This document shows, piece by piece, positions 56,978 to 64,000 of a stretch of DNA of 64,000 nucleotides. This DNA comes from Clostridium caldaquaticum (GTDB lineage: Bacteria; Bacillota; Clostridia; Clostridiales; Clostridiaceae), in NCBI RefSeq assembly GCF_023806125.1, contig NZ_JAMSKT010000001.1:212456-276455 (forward strand), in the 5' to 3' direction. Every line of letters starts with the position of its first letter. The first letter of the stretch is position 1. Below the pieces are notes generated by a model. The model was not told where the DNA came from. It did no database searches and saw nothing but the letters and a program-made list of their open reading frames with translations. The position numbers and the translations under genes are program-made.

Positions 56978-58420
56978 TTATTCCTCCATCACAGTTATTT
57001 TGTGCTCTTCTATTCCAAGTACTGTTATACCATTTTGCAAGTAATATCTTATCATATCTATTACTTCAGAATCTATAATTTCTCCTATATTTAAAAGCGG
57101 TACACCTGGAGGATAAGGCACTACCTGTTTTCCACACACTTTCCCTTCTGCCTCATTTAAATTCACAGTATATTTATGTTTCTCCAGAGCCTGCCACGGC
57201 AAAAACTTTGTTTTTGGTATATAAATATTTTTTAAATTAACTGTTTTATCTTTTATATTTTCTGGGTTGCACTTTTCTAACGCTTCATAAAGACACTTAA
57301 AATCCTCTTCACTGTTAAAAGGTGAAAATATAAGTACTACGTTTGATAAATCACTCATCTCACACTGTATTTTATTACTCTTTAAATAATCTAAAAGCTT
57401 AATCCCACTATATCCTTTTTTTACATTTATTACAAAACGACTTAAATCAAGCATATAAAATTTTTTCTGTAATATACTCACTTCATTTTTTATATCCTCT
57501 TCATTTAATACATGAAGCCATGTAAATTTATTCAATTTCTTTCTATACCTGTTTGCTCTTTCAAGGAGAACCTCATAAGCATAAGCACCATACTCTTCTA
57601 AATAATATCTGCCATAATCCATAGAGCACATAAGCATATAAGAGGGACTTGTACTTAAAAAACTGCTCACATAAAAATCAACCTTTTCTATATCTATATT
57701 AGCTCCAACATGGAGATAAGCAGTCTGAGTAAGGCTAGGCAAGGTTTTGTGAGAACTCATAACCACCATATCAGCCCCAAGCTTTAATGCACTTTCTGGC
57801 AGACTTTTATGAACTCCAAAATGAGCACCATGAGCTGAATCTACTAATACCAGCATATTGTATTTTTTAGCTTCAGAAATAATAAACTCTAAATCAGTGC
57901 ATATTCCATAATAATTAGGATATGTAATTATTATTCCTTTTGCATCTCTATTTTCACAGATTATACGTAAAAAATGCTCCATATCTATAGACATTGGAGC
58001 ATTGTATTTACTGCTTATTTTATTTCTTATATATACAGGCTCAAGCTTTCTCATTATTATTGCATTAAAAATGGATCTATGGCAATTTCTCTCAACTATG
58101 ACCTTATCACCTTCCTTAAAACATGAAAATATCATAGCCAGATTGCCGCTGGTACTTCCATTAACTAAAAAGTAAGATTTTTTACTGCCGTAAAATTCAC
58201 TTAAAAGTTGCAGACTTTCCTTTATTATACCTTCAGGCTTGTGAAGATTATCCACTCCATCTACTTCTGTTATATCAGCCTTTAGAAAATTTTTATATAA
58301 ATCTTTACCGATTTCTGTGCTTAAAAATCCTGATCCACCTTTATGTCCAGGCATAGAAAAGGACACATTATTTTCTTTAATGTATTTAATAATTCCTTCT
58401 ACAAGTGGTAATTTTGGCAA
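56978..58420 (-). CDS. Orn/Lys/Arg decarboxylase-type PLP enzyme (YaaO-like)
   Basis: 480 residues starting with the TTG at 58420, seven bases after GGAGAGG and inside the end of gin (22-bp overlap); the longer upstream frame lacks a ribosome site. The N-terminus F-S-M-P-G-H-K-G-G and the PLP lysine in S-S-H-K-T-L-P-S-L-T-Q-T-A (near residue 217) are typical of the group III decarboxylases. The substrate (lysine, ornithine or arginine) cannot be told. The overlap with gin suggests coupled translation. Confidence 0.9.
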   Translation of the reverse strand: MPKLPLVEGIIKYIKENNVSFSMPGHKGGSGFLSTEIGKDLYKNFLKADITEVDGVDNLHKPEGIIKESLQLLSEFYGSKKSYFLVNGSTSGNLAMIFSCFKEGDKVIVERNCHRSIFNAIIMRKLEPVYIRNKISSKYNAPMSIDMEHFLRIICENRDAKGIIITYPNYYGICTDLEFIISEAKKYNMLVLVDSAHGAHFGVHKSLPESALKLGADMVVMSSHKTLPSLTQTAYLHVGANIDIEKVDFYVSSFLSTSPSYMLMCSMDYGRYYLEEYGAYAYEVLLERANRYRKKLNKFTWLHVLNEEDIKNEVSILQKKFYMLDLSRFVINVKKGYSGIKLLDYLKSNKIQCEMSDLSNVVLIFSPFNSEEDFKCLYEALEKCNPENIKDKTVNLKNIYIPKTKFLPWQALEKHKYTVNLNEAEGKVCGKQVVPYPPGVPLLNIGEIIDSEVIDMIRYYLQNGITVLGIEEHKITVMEE

Positions 58421-58611
58421 GTAACTTCCTCTCCTCGTAACATAAATTGAACGATGTTCTTCTTTATACAATCTTTATAATACTCATAAAAATCTGTATT
58501 AATATCAGAATTTACAAGTCTTTCCTCACAGCATTTGCAAATTCTCTTTCCATTAATTATTATACCACTATTTAGAGGCTTTCTGCATACAATACAAACT
58601 TGTTTTTTCAT
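58399..58611 (-). CDS. gin: Sigma factor G inhibitor Gin (CsfB)
   Basis: 70 residues. The C-x-x-C ... C-x-x-C zinc pattern (C6, C9, C25, C28) with R-K-P-L-N-S-G-I near the N-terminus matches Gin/CsfB, the anti-sigma-G factor of the forespore. The gene order gin, decarboxylase, tmk, darA, holB matches B. subtilis. AAGGGGGAAAA precedes the ATG. Its presence indicates a spore former. Confidence 0.9.
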   Translation of the reverse strand: MKKQVCIVCRKPLNSGIIINGKRICKCCEERLVNSDINTDFYEYYKDCIKKNIVQFMLRGEEVTCQNYHL

Positions 58612-58785
58612 ATTTTCCCCCTTGAAAATTTATATGTTTTAATTTTTGCCTCTTTTACTATATTTTATTCAATTTCTTGTCCAGTTTTATTTTGTCCACT
58701 TAAATTTTTATATTTTACTCAAATATATTATGTATTTTAAGGAAACAATATTATATATGATTTAAGAAATATGGAGGATATACAT

Positions 58786-59976
58786 ATGAAACAGAAAATA
58801 ATAAGCTATCTTCACACTATAAAAGAGGATTTATTTAATCTTTCCAAGTATTTATATGAAAATCCAGAAGAAAGTTTTTACGAATATAAGTCTTGTAATT
58901 ATTTAATAAATATGTTGAAGAATAATAATTTTAAAGTTACAGAAAATTATCTTCAAATACCTACTGCCTTCTACGCTGAGTACGGAAGCGGTCACCCAAA
59001 AATATGCTATATCTGTGAATATGATGCTGCTACAAAAGAAGGACATATTACAGGTCATAACCTTATTTCAGCCATGTCTATAGGTGCTTCACTTTCATTA
59101 GCTAAAGTGTTGCAGAATTTCAAAAGCGGAACAATAATTGTACTAGGATGTCCTGGTGAATTTATAAGCGGAGCAAAAGTAACAATGACAAAGCAAGGTA
59201 CTTTTGAAGATATAGATGTAGTGCTCATGGCTCATCCTGATGTAGAAAATGCTGAAACAGGAACTTCTATGGCAGTACTTCCAGTAAAAATTAAATATAT
59301 AAGTAAAGAAGCAATTTTTAACTCAAAAGAAGGTGTATACTCATCTTTAGATGCATGTACTTTTATATTTAATTCTCTAAGCTTTTTAAAAAATGGATTT
59401 GAAAAAGATTGTACTATAGATGGAATTATTATTGAAAATGGTAATTCACCTTGTCTTCTTTCAAAGGAATCAACTTTAAAGTTTTATATTAGAACACCTA
59501 AAATGTTTCAAGCCTGTGATATTGAAAAAAAGGTTAAAGAACTTGCAAAGACTGTAAGCAGCTTGATGAATTTAGAATATGAAATATCTATACCAGAACT
59601 TCCTTATGATGAATTAATTCCAAATAAATCTCTTTCCAGAATATTTGCTCATAACTTAAAAGAAGTGGGCATAATAGATACTGTACAGCCTAAAAATACC
59701 TTTGCTGGTTTGAGTCTTGGAACTGTAAGTCATGTAGTTCCTTGTATACATCCTTATATTTCTATAGTTGAAGATAAATCTATAAAATATTCTACTACTG
59801 AATTTGCTTCAGCTACAATTTCAAACTTTGCTTTAGATAAAGTTTTAAAAACTGCTTCCGCTCTTGCTATAACTGGTCTTGATTTATTAGAAAAGGAAGA
59901 ACTTCTTCAAGAAGTTAAGGTTGAATTTTATGAAAATATTAAAAAACACAAGAATAAGCCTTGTAAAGAACTATAA
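58786..59976 (+). CDS. M20 family metallopeptidase / amidohydrolase
   Basis: 396 residues from the ATG at 58786, behind ATGGAGGATAT. M20 (AbgB-like) fold: metal motif C-E-Y-D-A-A-T-K-E-G-H-I-T-G-H-N-L near residues 75-91, then G-C-P-G-E-F near 120 and M-A-H-P-D near 145. A lid domain runs about 165-285. These enzymes cleave N-acyl amino acids or small dipeptides; the substrate is unknown. It is followed by a hairpin and by corA. Confidence 0.87.
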   Translation: MKQKIISYLHTIKEDLFNLSKYLYENPEESFYEYKSCNYLINMLKNNNFKVTENYLQIPTAFYAEYGSGHPKICYICEYDAATKEGHITGHNLISAMSIGASLSLAKVLQNFKSGTIIVLGCPGEFISGAKVTMTKQGTFEDIDVVLMAHPDVENAETGTSMAVLPVKIKYISKEAIFNSKEGVYSSLDACTFIFNSLSFLKNGFEKDCTIDGIIIENGNSPCLLSKESTLKFYIRTPKMFQACDIEKKVKELAKTVSSLMNLEYEISIPELPYDELIPNKSLSRIFAHNLKEVGIIDTVQPKNTFAGLSLGTVSHVVPCIHPYISIVEDKSIKYSTTEFASATISNFALDKVLKTASALAITGLDLLEKEELLQEVKVEFYENIKKHKNKPCKEL

Positions 59977-59980
59977 AATA

Positions 59981-60008
59981 TAGACAATACCCTTATATAA
60001 GGTATAAT
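59981..60008 (+). promoter_or_regulatory. Promoter candidate for corA
   Basis: TAGACA (59981-59986), a 16-bp spacer and TATAAT (60003-60008), directly after the M20 gene. A transcript would start near 60015, at the foot of the hairpin 60014-60040. Confidence 0.5.
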
Positions 60009-60013
60009 ATTAT

Positions 60014-60045
60014 TAAGAATGAAGAGTTTCTTCATTCTTAATTTA
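60014..60045 (+). terminator. Stem-loop between the M20 gene and corA
   Basis: A perfect 11-bp stem (60014-60024 with 60030-60040) and a 5-base loop with a weak T-rich end. It may terminate the M20 transcript or form a 5' end structure of corA. Confidence 0.5.
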
Positions 60046-60064
60046 TTATTAGGGAGGATTTATT

Positions 60065-61012
60065 ATGATTACAATATACAAACATTTAGATGAATCAGGC
60101 AGCCCTCTTCAAAAACTGGATGCTGTTGAACCAGGTTGCTGGATAAATATAGTTGCACCTTCCGATCAAGAACTTTTATTAGTTTCCAAAAAAACAGGAG
60201 TCCCTATAGAATTTTTAAGAGCAGCCCTGGATGAGGAAGAAACTTCTCGTATAGACTTTGAAGATAATAATATGCTTTTTGTTGTAGATATCCCCTTTAC
60301 TGAAATGGAGGCTAATTCTTTAACTTATGATACTTATCCTCTTGCAATTATACATACTGAAAAAGAAATAATAACTGTATGTTTAAAAAATAGTAAAATA
60401 CTTAATGATTTTATTGAAGGAAAAGTTAAATCTTTCTTTACTTTCAAACGCTCAAGATTTATACTTCAAATTCTTTATAAAATTTCAACTTATTATTTAA
60501 TATATTTAAGACAAATTGATAAAAAAAGCTTAATGATCGAAAGAAGACTTCATAAGTCAATGAGAAACAAAGAGCTTATCCAGCTTTTATCCTTAGAAAA
60601 ATCCCTTGTTTATTTCTCAACTTCATTAAAATCTAATGAAATAACTCTAGAAAAGATGCTTAAGCTTGATATAATGCAAAAATATCCTGAAGATACTGAT
60701 GTTCTTGAAGATGTAATAATTGAAAACAAACAGGCCATCGAAATGGCAAACATTTATAGTAATATTTTAAGTGGAACAATGGATGCTTTTGCTTCAATTA
60801 TTTCAAACAATTTAAATATTGTAATGAAATTTTTAGCTTCTATAACAATAGTTATGTCCATACCTACTATAATGAGTGGTTTATTTGGTATGAACGTTAA
60901 TGTACCATGGAATGAAAGTGTTACCCCTTTTGGTTTCTGGTATGTTCTTGCATTAACTACTATTATTTGTTTAATAGTAATAGTTATTCTAAAGAAAAAA
61001 GATTTATTTTAA
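60065..61012 (+). CDS. corA: CorA-type magnesium transporter
   Basis: 315 residues. A large cytoplasmic funnel (about 1-250) is followed by two C-terminal membrane helices (about 252-272 and 288-310). The pore signature G-L-F-G-M-N-V lies between them (near 275). Five subunits form a Mg2+ channel. GGGAGGAT precedes the ATG. Confidence 0.94.
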   Translation: MITIYKHLDESGSPLQKLDAVEPGCWINIVAPSDQELLLVSKKTGVPIEFLRAALDEEETSRIDFEDNNMLFVVDIPFTEMEANSLTYDTYPLAIIHTEKEIITVCLKNSKILNDFIEGKVKSFFTFKRSRFILQILYKISTYYLIYLRQIDKKSLMIERRLHKSMRNKELIQLLSLEKSLVYFSTSLKSNEITLEKMLKLDIMQKYPEDTDVLEDVIIENKQAIEMANIYSNILSGTMDAFASIISNNLNIVMKFLASITIVMSIPTIMSGLFGMNVNVPWNESVTPFGFWYVLALTTIICLIVIVILKKKDLF

Positions 61013-61066
61013 ACTAGTTCAACTAGTTGATAACTTAAGAATACTAAATATTATATACTTTTACTA

Positions 61067-61103
61067 TTTTAAGGGTGAAAATTTAATTTCCACCCTTAAA
61101 TTT
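61067..61103. terminator. Bidirectional terminator between corA and metY
   Basis: A 10-bp stem (61068-61077 with 61091-61100) with A/T flanks on both sides. Confidence 0.8.
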
Positions 61104-62379
61104 ATATATTGCTTAATGCATTTTCTAAATCTGCAATTAAATCATCAGCATTTTCTATTCCAATAGAAACTCTTATAAGCTCTGGAGTTACTCCTGCTTC
61201 AAGCTGCTCCTTTTCTGTAAGCTGCTGATGTGTAGTTGATGCAGGATGTATAACTAAAGACTTAGCATCTCCAACATTTGCAAGATGTGAGAATAACTCT
61301 AAACCTGCAATAAGCTTTTTACCTGCTTCATAACCGCCTTTAACTCCAAAAGTGAATATTGCTCCGGCTCCCTTTGGAAGATACTTTTTAGCTAATTCTC
61401 TATATTTGCTGTTTTCAAGCTCTGGATAGCTTACCCATTCTACTTTAGGATGATTTTTTAAAAATTCTATAATCTTTCGTGTATTTTCTACATGTCTTTC
61501 TATTCTTAAAGAAAGTGTTTCAAGACCGAGCAAAATTAAGAAAGCATTAAATGGAGATATACATGCTCCTGTATCTCTAAGCAATGTAAGTCTAAGCTTT
61601 GAGATATAAGCTGCAGGACCTAATACGTTATAATAAGAAAGTCCATGATAACTTGGATCTGGCTCAACAAGCTTTGGAAATCTTCCATTATTCCAATTAA
61701 ACTTTCCTGAATCTACAATTACTCCTCCAATTGCAGTACCATGTCCTCCTATAAACTTTGTTGCAGAGTGAATTACAATGTCTACTCCAAAATCAAAAGG
61801 TCTGCAAAGGTATGGTGTTGCAAAAGTATTGTCTACAATTACTGGAACACCGTTTTCATGAGCAATTTCTACTACCTTTTCAATGTCAATTATGTTTATT
61901 CCTGGGTTTCCTATAGTTTCTATAAAAACAGCCTTTGTCTTTTCGTTTATAGCACTTCTAAAGTTTTCCGCATTATCCGGATTAACAAGTCTTACATTTA
62001 TTCCATAGTTTTTAAGTGTATGAGAAAACAGAGTATGTGTTCCGCCATAAAGCGTGCTGGCTGCAACTATTTCATCACCTGCAGATGCAATATTTAGTAT
62101 TGAATAAGTTATTGCTGCCATTCCTGAAGAAACTGCTAATGCACCAATACCGCCTTCAAGTGCTGCAATTCTTTTTTCTAGTACATCTGTTGTTGGGTTC
62201 ATCATTCTTGTGTAAATGTTACCAGACTGCTGAAGGCCAAATAACGCCGCAGCATGTTCAGGTGAATCAAATACATAAGATGTAGTTTGATAAATTGGAA
62301 CTGCTCTTGATTTTGTGGTTGGGTCTATTTCCTGTCCTGCATGAATTTGTAATGTCTCAAATTTAAAATTTTTACTCAT
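61102..62379 (-). CDS. metY: O-acetylhomoserine sulfhydrylase (MetY type)
   Basis: 425 residues from the ATG at 62379, behind GGGGGC. PLP-dependent Cys/Met metabolism enzyme: Y-Q-T-T-S-Y-V-F near residue 30 and the PLP lysine in [10 protein letters not shown] near 210. The length is that of the O-acetylhomoserine class, which makes homocysteine from O-acetylhomoserine and sulfide. The SAM riboswitch directly upstream confirms a methionine-pathway role. Confidence 0.95.
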   Translation of the reverse strand: MSKNFKFETLQIHAGQEIDPTTKSRAVPIYQTTSYVFDSPEHAAALFGLQQSGNIYTRMMNPTTDVLEKRIAALEGGIGALAVSSGMAAITYSILNIASAGDEIVAASTLYGGTHTLFSHTLKNYGINVRLVNPDNAENFRSAINEKTKAVFIETIGNPGINIIDIEKVVEIAHENGVPVIVDNTFATPYLCRPFDFGVDIVIHSATKFIGGHGTAIGGVIVDSGKFNWNNGRFPKLVEPDPSYHGLSYYNVLGPAAYISKLRLTLLRDTGACISPFNAFLILLGLETLSLRIERHVENTRKIIEFLKNHPKVEWVSYPELENSKYRELAKKYLPKGAGAIFTFGVKGGYEAGKKLIAGLELFSHLANVGDAKSLVIHPASTTHQQLTEKEQLEAGVTPELIRVSIGIENADDLIADLENALSNI

Positions 62380-62432
62380 GATATTTGCCCCCTGTTTATT
62401 TATTTTTGTTATTGTATATATTCTCAATAAAA

Positions 62433-62586
62433 TAAAAAATCTTCTTGCAGATAAAACTACAAGAAGATTAATCTTCATAGTATTCTTATCTGCCAGGTTT
62501 ATACCTGCTGGAATTGGCACCGCTAAACTATATGTTCCGGTTGCCAAGGCTTCTTCGGGCCAGTCCCTCCACCTTTCTTGATAAGC
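62433..62586 (-). promoter_or_regulatory. SAM-I (S-box) riboswitch with terminator, metY leader
   Basis: The minus-strand aptamer at 62485-62586 shows C-T-T-A-T-C-A-A-G-A at the 5' side, then G-G-A-G-G-G-A-C-T-G-G-C-C-C, G-A-A-G-C-C-x-x-G-G-C-A-A-C-C, G-G-T-G-C-C-A-A-T-T-C-C and the closing G-A-T-A-A-G. A terminator stem follows at 62438-62469 with a T run at 62433-62438. SAM should switch metY off. Confidence 0.95.
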
Positions 62587-62605
62587 TCTTTATTAAGTTG
62601 ATATG

Positions 62606-62634
62606 ATATTATCATGATTTTTTTTCCATGTCAA
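62606..62634 (-). promoter_or_regulatory. Promoter of the metY riboswitch transcript
   Basis: Minus-strand TTGACA (62629-62634), a 17-bp spacer and TAATAT (62606-62611). The transcript would start about 15 bp before the aptamer. Confidence 0.65.
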
Positions 62635-62702
62635 TATTAATTTTAAAAAAATACTCGAGCTATTTTTACTCTTTTTATTATCTTGACACCAATTATATTT
62701 CA

Positions 62703-62731
62703 TTGACAAATCATTTATCTGTTGCTACAAT
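62703..62731 (+). promoter_or_regulatory. Promoter candidate for metF
   Basis: TTGACA (62703-62708), a 17-bp spacer and TACAAT (62726-62731), near-consensus. A second TTGACA lies at 62682. The metF leader of about 95 bases shows no riboswitch that I recognise. Confidence 0.65.
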
Positions 62732-62834
62732 ATTTTTTAATACATATTTTTCTTTATTAATTTAAATTAGTGAATATAGATATTTTAATATTATTCATTT
62801 TAAAATATAATTTTTATGATTAAGGGGGCTTAAA

Positions 62835-63737
62835 ATGTTCATAAAAGATATGTTTTTAAAAAGAAAACCTGTAATTTCTTTTGAAATTTTTCCACCTAAA
62901 AAAGATTATCCTATAGAAACTATATATGATACAGTTGAAGCATTAAAAGATTTGCGGCCGGACTTCATAAGTGTAACCTATGGTGCTGGTGGAAGTAATA
63001 GGGATAGAACTTTAGAAATAGCGTCTATAATTAAAAATAAATATGGTATTGAAGCTCTAGCTCACCTTACTTGTATAGCTTCTACAAAAAATGAAATAGA
63101 AAATATTTTAATGAATTTTAAAAAACACAATATCTCAAACATACTTGCTCTTCGCGGAGATATACCAAATGATCCAAATTTTGAATTTCCTAATCCTCTT
63201 CATTATGAGTATGCAAAAGATTTAATAAACCATATTAGAGAATTCAAAGATTTCAGCGTAGCTGCTGCTGCATATCCTGAAGGTCATATTGAGTGCAGTA
63301 ATTTAGAATTAGATATTCAAAGATTAAAAGATAAGGTAAATGCAGGTGCAGATTTTCTAATTACACAATTATTTTTTGACAATGAACTTTTCTATAATTT
63401 CAAAGAAAAAGTTGTGGCAAAAAATATAACTATACCAATATCTGCTGGGATAATGCCTGTTCTCAATAAAAATCAGATAGAACGTATTATTTCATTATGC
63501 GGTACTAAACTTCCTAAAAAATTTGTTAGAATTATGGAGAAATATGAACACAATCCGGAAGCTTTAAAAGAAGCTGGGATAGCTTATGCTACAGAACAGA
63601 TTATTGATCTTTTATCCTGGGGTGTGGATGGAATACATCTTTATACTATGAATCGTCCTCAAACTACACGAAGAATTATAGATAACATTTCAACTATTCG
63701 AGATATATTAAAACAAGAAGAAAAGTTATCTATTTAG
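62835..63737 (+). CDS. metF: Methylenetetrahydrofolate reductase
   Basis: 300 residues, usual length. It reduces methylene-THF to methyl-THF for methionine synthesis or the acetyl-CoA pathway. Markers: S-F-E-I-F-P-P-K near residue 17, V-T-Y-G-A-G-G-S near 53, L-A-L-R-G-D-I-P near 114, and Q-L-F-F-D-N near 175. AAGGGGGC precedes the ATG. It diverges from metY, with separate promoters. Confidence 0.95.
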   Translation: MFIKDMFLKRKPVISFEIFPPKKDYPIETIYDTVEALKDLRPDFISVTYGAGGSNRDRTLEIASIIKNKYGIEALAHLTCIASTKNEIENILMNFKKHNISNILALRGDIPNDPNFEFPNPLHYEYAKDLINHIREFKDFSVAAAAYPEGHIECSNLELDIQRLKDKVNAGADFLITQLFFDNELFYNFKEKVVAKNITIPISAGIMPVLNKNQIERIISLCGTKLPKKFVRIMEKYEHNPEALKEAGIAYATEQIIDLLSWGVDGIHLYTMNRPQTTRRIIDNISTIRDILKQEEKLSI

Positions 63738-63805
63738 ATATAGCTATTTTTTTATTAAACCATATTAAATTTTTTATAGTAGACTTATGAAATAATTAAT
63801 AAATA

Positions 63806-63842
63806 AGCCGTAAAGATTAAGAATATAATCTTTACGGCTCAT
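63806..63842 (+). terminator. Terminator after metF
   Basis: A perfect 13-bp stem (63806-63818 with 63827-63839) and an 8-base loop, T-rich at the end. Confidence 0.85.
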
Positions 63843-63865
63843 TTATTTTGCATTTTCATTTAAAA

Positions 63866-63902
63866 CTAAAAATATAAACACTAAACTTTAAGCTTAGTGT
63901 TT
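63866..63902 (-). terminator. Terminator of the rRNA operon
   Basis: On the minus strand, downstream of 5S: a 9-bp outer stem (63894-63902 with 63876-63884) followed by a T-rich run. Confidence 0.75.
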
Positions 63903-63910
63903 CAATAACT

Positions 63911-64000
63911 ACCTGGCAACGACCTACTCTTCCACAGAGCCTCCCCTGCAGTACCATCGGCACTGTGAAGCTTAACCATCGTGTTCGGAATGGGAACGGG
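63911..64000 (-). rRNA. 5S rRNA (3' part; partial at window edge)
   Basis: The minus strand reads C-C-C-G-T-T-C-C-C-A-T-T-C-C-G-A-A-C-A-C near the edge and ends G-T-C-G-T-T-G-C-C-A-G-G at 63912. This is the 5S rRNA core (loop B/C) through to its 3' end. About 90 of some 117 bases are inside. It is the last gene of an rRNA operon that lies to the right. Confidence 0.95.

Noticed and set aside
62378..62581. Open frames on both strands across the metY leader
   Set aside because: They cover the SAM riboswitch and its terminator; the codons are by-products of conserved RNA sequence.

Overview
The window is AT-rich DNA from a spore-forming, anaerobic-type Firmicute, most likely Clostridium sensu stricto. 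Reasons: strong AGGAGG-type ribosome sites, a sodium-type V-ATPase operon, the sporulation regulator Gin, SPOCS-domain proteins, an 8Fe ferredoxin, and gene orders (gin-decarboxylase-tmk-darA-holB-ricT ... trmN6-rsmI-abrB; murA-walJ-rlmH) that lie near the replication origin in relatives. I cannot name the species.

Layout. 1-10450: an unusual locus of SPOCS (DUF3794) domain proteins. It has a giant DUF11-repeat protein with a C-terminal SPOCS domain (5' end outside the window), three small stand-alone SPOCS proteins on the opposite strand, a SPOCS/beta-propeller fusion, a diverged SPOCS-like protein and a glycosyltransferase. 10987-19445: a nine-gene V-ATPase operon in the order ntpFIKECGABD; the NtpK ring subunit keeps the known Na+ ligands. 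19785-24590: hsp18, then carAB on the minus strand behind a PyrR-type attenuator. 25119-32840: a GT2/GtrA pair, secreted cell-wall enzymes, a PHP phosphatase, a hemolysin III homologue and hisS. 32920-34540: a REP-associated tyrosine transposase between inverted REP copies, beside a decapitated TetR gene. 34745-39661: rlmH, a DUF3810 protein, SEC-C, GerMN, walJ and murA on the minus strand. 40367-45749: small genes, murI, a cyclophilin, dUTPase, a YdcZ transporter behind a long hairpin, and a ComK-like protein. 45866-46062: a dense cluster of DnaA boxes. 46192-58611: DUF624, abrB, an NlpC/P60 hydrolase, rsmI, trmN6, a PTS EIIA, xpt with a guanine riboswitch, a ferredoxin, ricT, holB, darA, tmk, a decarboxylase and gin. 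58786-63737: an M20 peptidase, corA, metY with a SAM riboswitch, and metF. The right edge enters a minus-strand 5S rRNA.

How the parts fit. Most of the window is ordinary core genome with clear terminators between units. The parts that look least described are the SPOCS locus, which I infer builds a spore-surface structure; the DnaA-box cluster; the self-sequestering leader of the YdcZ gene; and the carAB leader, which combines a PyrR site, a small leader reading frame and a terminator.
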